7,431 bases of DNA, from assembly GCA_022013395.1 (NCBI GenBank), contig JAKLQL010000315.1, positions 1 to 7,431 on the forward strand, given 5' to 3'. A model generated the notes under the pieces. It was not told the origin of the DNA and did no database searches. It worked only from the letters and a program-made list of their open reading frames with translations. Shown one piece after another: positions 1 through 6,048 of this stretch (position 1 is its first letter; every line of letters begins with the position of its first letter). Made by a program: the position numbers and the translations under genes. The stretch is from Acetobacterium sp. (GTDB lineage: Bacteria > Bacillota > Clostridia > Eubacteriales > Eubacteriaceae).

Positions 1-680
1 ACATAGCCATAGGCCATAAACTCGCCGTATTTGGTGGGCATTTTAGTGATCGTCACACAATCCACCAGTTTTTCGTTCTGTTTACGATAGTCCTGCAGAT
101 CCTTGATGGTAATGAATTTCATCTGATGGGTCTGGGCAAACGCAATCAGTTCCGGCGTCCGCATCATGGTACCGTCTTCCCGCATAATTTCACAGCACAG
201 GCCGCATTCTTTCAACCCAGCCAACTTGACCAGATCGACGGTGGCCTCGGTATGGCCGTTTCGTTCCAGCACTCCATGTTCCCGGGCTACCAGCGGAAAC
301 ATATGCCCGGGCCGCCGGAAGTCCTCCGGTCTGGCGTTGTCGTCGACGCACTTGATGGCGGTGACGGAACGCTCTTCGGCCGAAATCCCGGTGGTCGTAT
401 CGACATGGTCAATCGACACGGTGAAGGCGGTGCCGTGGTTATCGGTATTGTCCGTCACCATTTGGGGAACAGCTAATTTTCGCACCAGTTTTTCGCTCAT
501 CGGCATGCAGATCAGTCCTTTTCCATAGACGGCCATGAAGTTGACGTTTTCAGTAGTGGCAAATTCCGCCGCACAAACAAAGTCACCTTCGTTTTCCCGG
601 TCATCATCATCGGTGACGATGATAATTTTGCCGGCGCTCAAATCTTCCAGTGCTTCTTCAATGGTATTAAATTCAAACAT
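1..680 (-). CDS. ribBA: RibBA, bifunctional DHBP synthase / GTP cyclohydrolase II (partial, 3' end off window)
   Basis: The N-terminal domain makes 3,4-dihydroxy-2-butanone 4-phosphate from ribulose 5-phosphate; the C-terminal domain, mostly off the left edge, would open GTP for the pyrimidine branch of riboflavin synthesis in the cytoplasm. I translated this frame by hand: ATG at 680-678 and 226 complete codons open to base 1. Visible DHBP-synthase signatures are the acidic metal-binding motif [10 protein letters not shown] (residues 24-33), [10 protein letters not shown] (82-91), RPGHMFPL (123-130) and HTEATVDL (143-150). After residue 205 the chain runs into MPTKYGEF (214-221), the usual opening of a GTP cyclohydrolase II domain, so a RibBA fusion rather than stand-alone RibB is inferred. 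The start is preceded by a modest GAGG site 5 nt upstream and lies 41 bp after ribE, consistent with one operon under the FMN riboswitch. Zinc cysteines of the RibA half cannot be checked here. Confidence 0.95.
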   Translation of the reverse strand, partial: MFEFNTIEEALEDLSAGKIIIVTDDDDRENEGDFVCAAEFATTENVNFMAVYGKGLICMPMSEKLVRKLAVPQMVTDNTDNHGTAFTVSIDHVDTTTGISAEERSVTAIKCVDDNARPEDFRRPGHMFPLVAREHGVLERNGHTEATVDLVKLAGLKECGLCCEIMREDGTMMRTPELIAFAQTHQMKFITIKDLQDYRKQNEKLVDCVTITKMPTKYGEFMAYGY

Positions 681-721
681 AGTATCCTCACTTATTTTTG
701 ATTTTATTATTTTTTTCTTTC

Positions 722-1384
722 TTAAAACCCGGACTCGGTCAAAAAATCAATGGTCAAACCACCGGATTTTTCCTGACTGCGGTCTGTTTTAGTTACTGGA
801 TTCAATAACAGGCTTTCGATATATTTTCCGACCAGGTCATTTTCCAGATTTACCGGATCTCCGGCCTTTCTGATTCCCAGAATCGTCTGTTTAACCGTAT
901 GGGGAATGACGGACACCTTAAAGCTGCCTGCGGTCATGTCGATGACGGTTAAGCTGATGCCATCAATGGCAATGGAGCCTTTTTCGATGATGTAGCGTAG
1001 TATTTTCTGGGATGCCTCAATCTCAAAGATCACCGCATTATCATCTTTGGTAATTTGAATAATGTGACCGGTGCCGTCAATATGACCGGCCACCATATGC
1101 CCTCCGAAACGGCCATTGGCAGGCATCGCCCGTTCCAGATTAACAGCCGAGCCGCCTTTTAGCTCGCCCAGATTGCTGCGACGCAGGGTTTCACTCATGA
1201 CATCAGCCATCCACTTATTCCCACTCAACTGGGACACCGTCAGACAAACCCCATTCACCGCCACGCTGTCGCCCAGTTTTAAATCGTCCATAATGACCGC
1301 ACCCTGAAGCCATAACTGGGAAGACCGTTGCCCTTTGATGACGGCAGTGATTTGCCCCACTTCTTCGATAATTCCTGTAAACAT
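722..1384 (-). CDS. ribE: Riboflavin synthase, alpha subunit
   Basis: Catalyses the dismutation of two 6,7-dimethyl-8-ribityllumazine molecules into riboflavin and the pyrimidinedione, the last step of the pathway. The 220-residue length is typical. The chain shows the two tandem lumazine-binding barrels: repeat 1 opens with [10 protein letters not shown] (1-10) and contains NGVCLTV (44-50); [14 protein letters not shown] (91-104) marks the start of repeat 2, which carries [13 protein letters not shown] (135-147) and [13 protein letters not shown] (178-190). Cys47 with Thr49, and Ser144 in the second repeat, match the residues usually found around the active site. The last 30 residues are a less conserved tail. 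ATG lies 4 bp after the ribD stop, and its GAGGTAAGGA ribosome site overlaps the last codons of ribD, so the two are probably translationally coupled. The name ribE follows Firmicute usage; the enzyme is RibC in E. coli naming. Confidence 0.96.
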   Translation of the reverse strand: MFTGIIEEVGQITAVIKGQRSSQLWLQGAVIMDDLKLGDSVAVNGVCLTVSQLSGNKWMADVMSETLRRSNLGELKGGSAVNLERAMPANGRFGGHMVAGHIDGTGHIIQITKDDNAVIFEIEASQKILRYIIEKGSIAIDGISLTVIDMTAGSFKVSVIPHTVKQTILGIRKAGDPVNLENDLVGKYIESLLLNPVTKTDRSQEKSGGLTIDFLTESGF

Positions 1385-1388
1385 GTCC

Positions 1389-2477
1389 TTACCTCTTCAC
1401 ATATTCGAGGCAGATATCATCCCCGAAAATTTTTATTTTTCGATCTGTAAATTGGAAGGCCTCCGCTGGATCTTCGACGCCCGGGCCTTCCACCGGGGTT
1501 TTGGCAGCGGCGCCGCCAAATATTTTAGGAGCCAAATAAACCTGCAACTTATTGATGATGCCGTTTTTTAAAGCACTGTAATTGAGGGTGCCGCCACCTT
1601 CCAGTAGAATACTGTCAATTCCCAGTGCCCCCAATTGCGCCATCAGATCCTGAAGATTAAGATGCTCCCCTGCTTTTGAAACTACTAAAACTTTACAACC
1701 CATGATTTCAAACCGCTTTATTTTGTTTTGATCCCGGCAGCAGGTAGCCAGATAAGTCGGTATTTTCCGGGCTGTTGTCACCACCTGTGCTGACAGCGGG
1801 GTGCGCAAATGGGTATCGCAGATAATCCGTTGGGGGCTTCTGCCACCTTCAATCCGGCAGGTCAGCTGGGGATCGTCCTGCAAAATGGTGTTAACCCCTA
1901 CCATAATTCCGGCAAATTCATTGCGGGTCTGATGGACCGCCGCCCTGGCCTGCTCCCCGGTAATCCATTGGGATTTTCCGGTGCGGGTGGCGATTTTGCC
2001 ATCCAGCGTCATGGCGTATTTCATTAGTACATAGGGGGTTTTATTTTTGATGTAGTGGAAAAATATCGCATTCATTTCCTGACAGGCCGCTTCCCGAACT
2101 CCAGTTATCACCGTAATCCCATGCTGTCTCAAGATCTCAAGCCCTTTTCCGCTGACCAGGGGGTTTGGATCGGTGGCTCCGATAACCACCCGGCTGATTT
2201 TATTTTCAATGATCGCCTCGGTACACGGCGGGGTTTTGCCAAAGTGACAGCAGGGTTCCAGAGTCACATACAGCGTTGCCCCGGACACCGACTGGGTGCA
2301 GGCAGCCAGAGCCTGGCGTTCGGCATGAAGCCCGCCATACTCTTCGTGATAACCGCTGCCGATGATTACATCATCTTTGACAATCACCGCTCCTACCAGA
2401 GGATTGGGATTTACCTGGCCTCGGCCTTTTTTCGCCAGCTCGATGGCCAGATCCATGTATTTTTGATGATTTTCCAC
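1389..2477 (-). CDS. ribD: RibD, bifunctional riboflavin-specific deaminase/reductase
   Basis: Deaminates and then NADPH-reduces the pyrimidine intermediate that follows GTP opening (second and third steps of the GTP branch). With the GTG start at 2477 it has 362 residues, close to the usual length. The N-terminal deaminase domain (about 4-145) has NPNPLVGAV (23-31), the HAE zinc/proton-shuttle motif (His51, Glu53) and PCCHFGKTPPC (75-85) giving zinc ligands Cys76 and Cys85. The reductase domain (about 148-360) has LMKYAMTLDGKIA (151-163), GKSQWITGEQAR (167-178), VGVNTILQDDPQLTCR (193-208) and the nucleotide-binding LLEGGGTLN (291-299). The GTG start is chosen because AGGAGG sits exactly 7 nt upstream and the N-terminus then aligns with the family; an ATG 48 bp further upstream would put that ribosome site inside the gene. 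It is the first gene of the operon and the stop is 4 bp from ribE. Confidence 0.96.
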   Translation of the reverse strand: MENHQKYMDLAIELAKKGRGQVNPNPLVGAVIVKDDVIIGSGYHEEYGGLHAERQALAACTQSVSGATLYVTLEPCCHFGKTPPCTEAIIENKISRVVIGATDPNPLVSGKGLEILRQHGITVITGVREAACQEMNAIFFHYIKNKTPYVLMKYAMTLDGKIATRTGKSQWITGEQARAAVHQTRNEFAGIMVGVNTILQDDPQLTCRIEGGRSPQRIICDTHLRTPLSAQVVTTARKIPTYLATCCRDQNKIKRFEIMGCKVLVVSKAGEHLNLQDLMAQLGALGIDSILLEGGGTLNYSALKNGIINKLQVYLAPKIFGGAAAKTPVEGPGVEDPAEAFQFTDRKIKIFGDDICLEYVKR

Positions 2478-2484
2478 ACGTTCT

Positions 2485-2490
2485 CCTCCT
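2485..2490 (-). promoter_or_regulatory. Ribosome binding site of ribD (decides GTG start)
   Basis: AGGAGG on the minus strand, followed by 7 nt and then GTG at 2477-2475. It is much stronger than the loose GAGAG ahead of the upstream in-frame ATG at 2525, and it sets the start of ribD. Confidence 0.85.
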
Positions 2491-2543
2491 TCAAAAAGAA
2501 TAATCAAGTTAATAACAACGCTCATGGCACTCTCTCAATTGGA

Positions 2544-2575
2544 TAAAAAAATGCCCTGAACATTCATTCAGGGCA
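2544..2575 (-). terminator. Intrinsic terminator T2 in the rib leader
   Basis: On the minus strand a perfect 9-bp stem, TGCCCTGAA / TTCAGGGCA (2567-2575 with 2552-2560), with a 6-nt loop is followed by a run of seven T. It lies about 75 nt upstream of the ribD GTG and about 200 nt after T1, so RNA polymerase must pass it to reach ribD. Its 5' half is complementary to the 5' strand of the FMN aptamer (2939-2947), which suggests it may be riboswitch-controlled rather than constitutive. There is no T-tract in the plus direction. Confidence 0.8.
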
Positions 2576-2580
2576 CTAGA

Positions 2581-2711
2581 TTGCAAAAATAACGTAGTAC
2601 CGACAATTGTTACATCATGTTGTATGCATCAGAGCGGACACGGCGATAGCCTGTCCGATTCTGCAGCATACAACAGATTAACAATTGGTCGGTACGGTTA
2701 ATTATTGACAA
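2581..2711. repeat. 131-bp palindromic (MITE-like) element in the rib leader
   Basis: Two arms of about 36 bp in inverted orientation (2581-2616 and 2675-2711) bound an almost continuous hairpin. The arms share TTG..CAA ends and a GTACCGAC core (2597-2604; its complement GTCGGTAC at 2688-2695). Pairing continues inward through TGTTGTATGC (2620-2627 region with 2667-2674) to a CGGACA/TGTCCG stem near the tip, interrupted only by small bulges. It lies between terminators T1 and T2, so it would fold in the rib leader RNA if polymerase passes T1. The right arm recurs almost exactly at 5980-6015. No transposase or clear target-site duplication is visible. A miniature inverted-repeat element or a dispersed structured intergenic repeat are both possible. 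Confidence 0.7.
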
Positions 2712-2772
2712 CCCCATATCCTGAAAAAATCAGGGCAACGTGTTTATTTACAAATTTACTTAATCCTTGTAT

Positions 2773-2807
2773 TAAAAAAGCTCTGAAATGATTACCATTT
2801 CAGAGCT
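2773..2807 (-). terminator. Intrinsic terminator T1 of the FMN riboswitch
   Basis: On the minus strand a perfect 12-bp stem, AGCTCTGAAATG / CATTTCAGAGCT (2796-2807 with 2779-2790), with a 5-nt loop runs straight into a T6 tract. It starts about 36 nt after the 3' end of the FMN aptamer, the usual position for the expression platform of a terminating riboswitch. I infer that FMN binding favours this hairpin and shuts off the rib operon. I could not identify a convincing antiterminator partner by eye. Confidence 0.88.
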
Positions 2808-2842
2808 AAATAAACAAAGCGATTGACTTGCAAAACTTTATT

Positions 2843-2950
2843 ATCTTCTTTCATCCAGACTTTAACTGTCGGCCTCGGAATTACACCGAATCATACCTTG
2901 CGGCTCGTGGGCTATACCACCGGTAGGGAAACTATCCCTGCCCTGAAGAC
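2843..2950 (-). ncRNA. FMN riboswitch aptamer (RFN element)
   Basis: The minus strand carries the conserved RFN blocks in order: TCTTCAGGGCAGGG (2949-2936) starting P1 and P2, TTCCCTACCGGTGGTA, AGCCCACGAGCC, ATTCGGTGTAATTCCGA, then GGCCGACAGTTAAAGTC and GGATGAAAGAAGA closing P1 (TCTTC 2949-2945 pairs with GAAGA 2848-2844). This is the FMN-sensing element of riboflavin synthesis and transport genes; FMN binding represses. Its place, directly downstream of a promoter and upstream of terminators and ribD-ribE-ribBA, fits control of this operon by its own product. Confidence 0.95.
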
Positions 2951-2969
2951 TTCATATTTAATTGTCTAA

Positions 2970-2999
2970 ACTTTACCATAATTGATATATTCCTGTCAA
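2970..2999 (-). promoter_or_regulatory. Predicted sigma-A promoter of the riboflavin operon
   Basis: On the minus strand a perfect -35 box TTGACA (2999-2994) is followed after 18 bp by TAAAGT (2975-2970), preceded by a TG one base upstream (extended -10). Transcription would start near 2963, just before the aptamer. The -10 matches consensus at only four of six positions. Confidence 0.65.
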
Positions 3000-3014
3000 T
3001 ATATTAAAAATTAT

Positions 3015-3044
3015 TTTTCATTTAGCGATTTTTTAGTTTATAAT
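3015..3044 (+). promoter_or_regulatory. Predicted sigma-A promoter of the c-di-GMP sensor gene
   Basis: A perfect TATAAT (3039-3044) with a weak -35 TTTTCA 18 bp upstream (3015-3020). It is divergent from the rib promoter, with the two -35 regions about 16 bp apart, and would give a 5' UTR of roughly 75 nt before the ATG at 3126. I see no operator or riboswitch in that UTR. Confidence 0.55.
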
Positions 3045-3110
3045 ATCAATATAACTATTCGACCTTCTCAATTTGACGGTTAAGCGATTATTATGAAATC
3101 TTTTAAGCAA

Positions 3111-3117
3111 AGAGGAG
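3111..3117 (+). promoter_or_regulatory. Ribosome binding site of the c-di-GMP sensor gene
   Basis: AGAGGAG followed by 8 nt and ATG at 3126. The earlier in-frame ATG at 3093 has no such site, and starting there would add 11 polar residues ahead of the membrane anchor, so the start at 3126 is preferred. Confidence 0.8.
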
Positions 3118-3125
3118 CCTTCCTG

Positions 3126-5963
3126 ATGCAGTGGTTTAAAAAAAGTCTGATCCGACGTATTGGCACAATTGTTATCATCTTTATAATTGCTGCATTCTCA
3201 ATTTATGGTGTTATTTCCATTCAACTGATGAGCGATTTTTTTGAGACGAACAGCAAATCTGAATTATCTAAAGATGCCTTGCAGATCGCCACCGAAATTG
3301 ATAGTTTTATCGAAAAAGACATTATCATTGTCGAACAGATGAAAACTAACCAGGACTATCAAGCCATTACCGAAGCCCTCAACACCCGGGCGGATAAAAG
3401 GCAGCACCCTTTATTCAATGTAGTTACGCAGGAGCTTCAAGCCATTAAAGCCACTGATGCAAATATTTCGCTGGCCTATATCGGCGTTCAAAAATCAAAT
3501 GATGTGATTTCTTCTACCGCTGACTTTGATCCCAAACCCGATTATGACCTGAATCAACGGATCTGGTATACGGAAACATTGAAATCGCGCGGGATTACGG
3601 TAACTAACCCTTATATTGATATTGTTACTGAAAAAATGGTTGTTTCGATTACCACTCCGATCGTAAAAAATAATAATGTCATTGGTGCCATGGGAATTGA
3701 TTTGCTGGTTTCCGATATTTCTGATTTAATGAAATCCTATCGGGTGGGCGCCAATGGCTATACCCTGTTAATCAATAAGGACGGCAGTATTTTTTACCAT
3801 CCGGATGATCCTGGCAATACTCAGCCCACTGGGTCAGATCCCTATGCCTATCTGGAAAACTATCAGGATGAACTCACCTCTGGGAACAGCGGTGTCATCG
3901 AAGATAACAATGGTAGCGATGCTAAATACATTGCCTATGTCCCCACCCAATCAGCCAACTGGATTGTGGCTACGGTCATTCCCAAGTCAGAAGTCCTGGC
4001 ACCCCTGAATCGATTCATTTTTTTATTGTTTTTTATTTCACTGATCCTGCTTTTTTTAGTCGTCTTTTTTATAAAACGTATGACCAGCATGATTTCTGAA
4101 CCCATTGTGACTGTTTCAGAAGCGATTGAAACCTTCAGTCGTGGTAATCAGGAAATCAATTTGCCAGAATCCCTTTATTCCCGAGAGGATGAAATCGGCA
4201 TTCTATCGAAGGGTCTCCATCAAATGAGTCACCGGATCACCCATTATATCGAAGAGGTTCAAATTAACAATGAGACCCTTAATAAAGAAATTGAAAAACG
4301 ACGGGTTGTTCAATCCCGACTTGAGCTGATCCTGGAACTGCTTTCCGGCACCAATGAAGGTATTTTTATACTAAACAGTGAATTTTTTTGCATCTATAAT
4401 AATGCGGCCTTTGCTAAAATCATCGGGTTTGACCAATTCGATATTCACTCAGTAAATTTAATGGATAGCAATATATTAATCAACCAGACCCTTATCGACA
4501 ATCTTGATGAAGATGCGGTCTGGTTTGGGGAAATTGAGTATTCCAAATCTGATGATGAAACCTTGATTCTATTTTTAAGAATCAGCAAAGTGAAAAATCA
4601 CGAAGATGATTATTATATCGGTAACATCACCAACCTGACGGCCCATAAACAAATTGAAAAAGATATTTACTATTTAAAATATTTTGATCATCTGACAAAG
4701 CTCAATAATAAACTTTATTTGGATGAATCAGGATTGGAACTAATCAATTCAGATATCAATCATATCGGCAATCATGCATTAATACTTATTAATGTTGACA
4801 ATTTCAGAATTATCAACGAAGCGAAAGGTTATGATTTCGGAAACAAAGTTCTGATTGCACTGGCAAAGCGTCTAAAAACACAGGTTAGCGAGCAGGACAT
4901 TCTGGCGCGGTTGGGAAATGACGAGTTTGGTATCTTAAAAACCCATGTAACCGCTAACGAAAGTTTGTATGAGTATATGATTGATCTCAGTAAAGAGCTG
5001 GGAAAAATGATTTTGATTAATGATGAAGATCTGATTATTGATGTGAGCATTGGGGTTAGTCTCTACCCCAGTGATGCCAACCATTATGCCAAGCTTTTAA
5101 AGACAGCAGCCTCGGCCTTGAATAATGTTAAGGCCAATAAAGGACGTCGCTTTGAATTTTATGATAAGGAAATCAACAATCTTTCCATTCAAAAATACGA
5201 AATACAAAATAAATTGAGAAATGCTCTGACGAATAATGAATTCATTCTTTATTATCAACCTCAGGTGGATATGTTCACCAATCAGATCATCGGTCTGGAA
5301 GCTCTGATCCGCTGGAACAGTCCCACTGGTCTGATTCCACCCAATAACTTTATCGCCATCGCCGAAGAATCCGGGTTGATTATTCCGATTGGCGAATGGG
5401 TATTGTTGAATGCCTGTCAATTTGGCAAAAAACTGCAATCACTGGGTTATGTCATCCCCATTGCGGTCAATCTTTCGATGCTCCAGTTTAAGTCAGACTA
5501 TATCTGTGAATTAACCCAGTCCTTATTGACCCGCACAAATCTCCCTCCAGAACACCTGGAACTGGAAATCACCGAAGGTATCTTAATGGATAATGAAGAC
5601 GAATGTGAATCGATTTTGAGACAATTCCATGATATGGGCATTCAGATTTCCATTGACGATTTTGGAACCGGCTACTCATCCCTGAGTTATTTGAAAAAAT
5701 TTGCGGTTGATAAGATAAAAATCGACCGATCTTTTATTAAAGGGATTCCCCATTTCGATAATGGTACCATTGCCAAGGTTATTATTGAACTGGCTGGCAA
5801 TTTCAATCTGCAGGTCATTGCCGAAGGGGTTGAAACGAAAGACCAGATTGAGTTCTTACTCAAAAATAATTGTCATATTGCACAGGGTTTTCACTATGCC
5901 AGACCGCTTGATGAAAATGAGCTGCTGACTTTTATGGAAAAATCAAAAAGGGATAATGGCTAA
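3126..5963 (+). CDS. Membrane dCache-HAMP-PAS-GGDEF-EAL protein, predicted amino-acid-sensing c-di-GMP phosphodiesterase
   Basis: A 945-residue signalling protein. Order: TM1 (about 12-35), extracellular double-Cache domain (37-295), TM2 (297-316), HAMP (317-372, with DEIG at 355-358), a short helical linker, PAS (about 397-508), GGDEF (512-680) and EAL (690-935). In the dCache domain Tyr140, Arg145, Trp147, Tyr148, Tyr163, Asp165 and Asp192 have the spacing of the amino-acid-binding dCache motif. The GGDEF domain is degenerate: GNDEF (597-601), SEQD in place of the RxxD inhibitory site, LTKLNNK for LTGLPNR, and GN for the usual GD at 572-573. The EAL domain looks intact: EAL (725-727), Asn782, LEITE (813-817), DDFGTG (844-849), Lys865, EGVE (900-903) and Gln920. 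I infer hydrolysis of c-di-GMP at the membrane, with the GGDEF possibly acting as a GTP-binding or structural module. It is a monocistronic gene between two convergent/divergent operons; no adjacent c-di-GMP effector is visible. Confidence 0.93.
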   Translation: MQWFKKSLIRRIGTIVIIFIIAAFSIYGVISIQLMSDFFETNSKSELSKDALQIATEIDSFIEKDIIIVEQMKTNQDYQAITEALNTRADKRQHPLFNVVTQELQAIKATDANISLAYIGVQKSNDVISSTADFDPKPDYDLNQRIWYTETLKSRGITVTNPYIDIVTEKMVVSITTPIVKNNNVIGAMGIDLLVSDISDLMKSYRVGANGYTLLINKDGSIFYHPDDPGNTQPTGSDPYAYLENYQDELTSGNSGVIEDNNGSDAKYIAYVPTQSANWIVATVIPKSEVLAPLNRFIFLLFFISLILLFLVVFFIKRMTSMISEPIVTVSEAIETFSRGNQEINLPESLYSREDEIGILSKGLHQMSHRITHYIEEVQINNETLNKEIEKRRVVQSRLELILELLSGTNEGIFILNSEFFCIYNNAAFAKIIGFDQFDIHSVNLMDSNILINQTLIDNLDEDAVWFGEIEYSKSDDETLILFLRISKVKNHEDDYYIGNITNLTAHKQIEKDIYYLKYFDHLTKLNNKLYLDESGLELINSDINHIGNHALILINVDNFRIINEAKGYDFGNKVLIALAKRLKTQVSEQDILARLGNDEFGILKTHVTANESLYEYMIDLSKELGKMILINDEDLIIDVSIGVSLYPSDANHYAKLLKTAASALNNVKANKGRRFEFYDKEINNLSIQKYEIQNKLRNALTNNEFILYYQPQVDMFTNQIIGLEALIRWNSPTGLIPPNNFIAIAEESGLIIPIGEWVLLNACQFGKKLQSLGYVIPIAVNLSMLQFKSDYICELTQSLLTRTNLPPEHLELEITEGILMDNEDECESILRQFHDMGIQISIDDFGTGYSSLSYLKKFAVDKIKIDRSFIKGIPHFDNGTIAKVIIELAGNFNLQVIAEGVETKDQIEFLLKNNCHIAQGFHYARPLDENELLTFMEKSKRDNG

Positions 5964-5973
5964 GCCTTATCCC
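5938..5973 (-). terminator. Intrinsic terminator of the thiazole operon, inside the end of the convergent gene
   Basis: On the minus strand GGGATAA-GGC / GCC-TTATCCC (5973-5964 with 5960-5950) forms a 10-bp stem with a 3-nt loop and one bulged base, followed by TTTTTGATTTTT (5949-5938). It is about 75 bp beyond the stop of the thiE/tenI-like gene. The hairpin spans the last codons of the plus-strand c-di-GMP gene, with that gene's TAA stop forming the loop. In the plus direction there is only a weak T content afterwards, so it is at best a poor terminator for the plus gene. Confidence 0.75.
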
Positions 5974-5979
5974 TAAAGT

Positions 5980-6015
5980 TTGTCAATAACTACCGCACCG
6001 ACCAATTGTTAATCT
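5980..6015 (-). repeat. Solo copy of the 36-37 bp repeat arm
   Basis: Read on the minus strand, this 36-bp block matches the right arm of the palindromic element (2675-2711, plus strand) at 34 of 37 aligned positions: two substitutions and one single-base gap. Identity stops abruptly at both ends, and the second arm of a palindrome is not visible in the following bases. It lies in the intergenic gap between the c-di-GMP gene and the thiE/tenI-like gene, in the 3' untranslated part of the thiazole transcript. Confidence 0.8.
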
Positions 6016-6048
6016 AAACCCTATCAAATTGAATTGTTATTGCTCTTA

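Noticed and set aside
2478..2525. Upstream in-frame ATG adding 16 residues to RibD.
   Set aside because: The added segment contains the AGGAGG ribosome site itself and does not align with the family N-terminus; the GTG at 2477 gives the normal length.
2055..2546. Plus-strand open frames of 78-163 codons opposite the rib genes, including this one.
   Set aside because: They are antisense to well-supported ribD, ribE and ribBA, lack convincing ribosome sites and show no recognisable domain.
2610..2717. A 35-codon minus-strand reading frame (ATG 2717-2715, TAA 2612-2610) in the rib leader, ending shortly before terminator T2; considered as a leader peptide.
   Set aside because: It lies almost wholly inside the palindromic element, its only ribosome-site-like AGGAT is directly against the ATG, and the amino-acid composition shows nothing functional. 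An open frame this short is expected by chance.
3093..3125. Earlier in-frame ATG for the c-di-GMP sensor gene.
   Set aside because: No ribosome binding site precedes it, whereas AGAGGAG lies 8 nt before the ATG at 3126.
2581..6015. 36-37 bp repeat units considered as CRISPR repeats or as ends of a composite transposon carrying the c-di-GMP gene.
   Set aside because: There are no regularly spaced direct repeats or spacers and no cas genes. No transposase is present, no target duplication is visible, and the interval also holds the FMN riboswitch that belongs to the rib operon, so the unit does not move as one block in any simple way.
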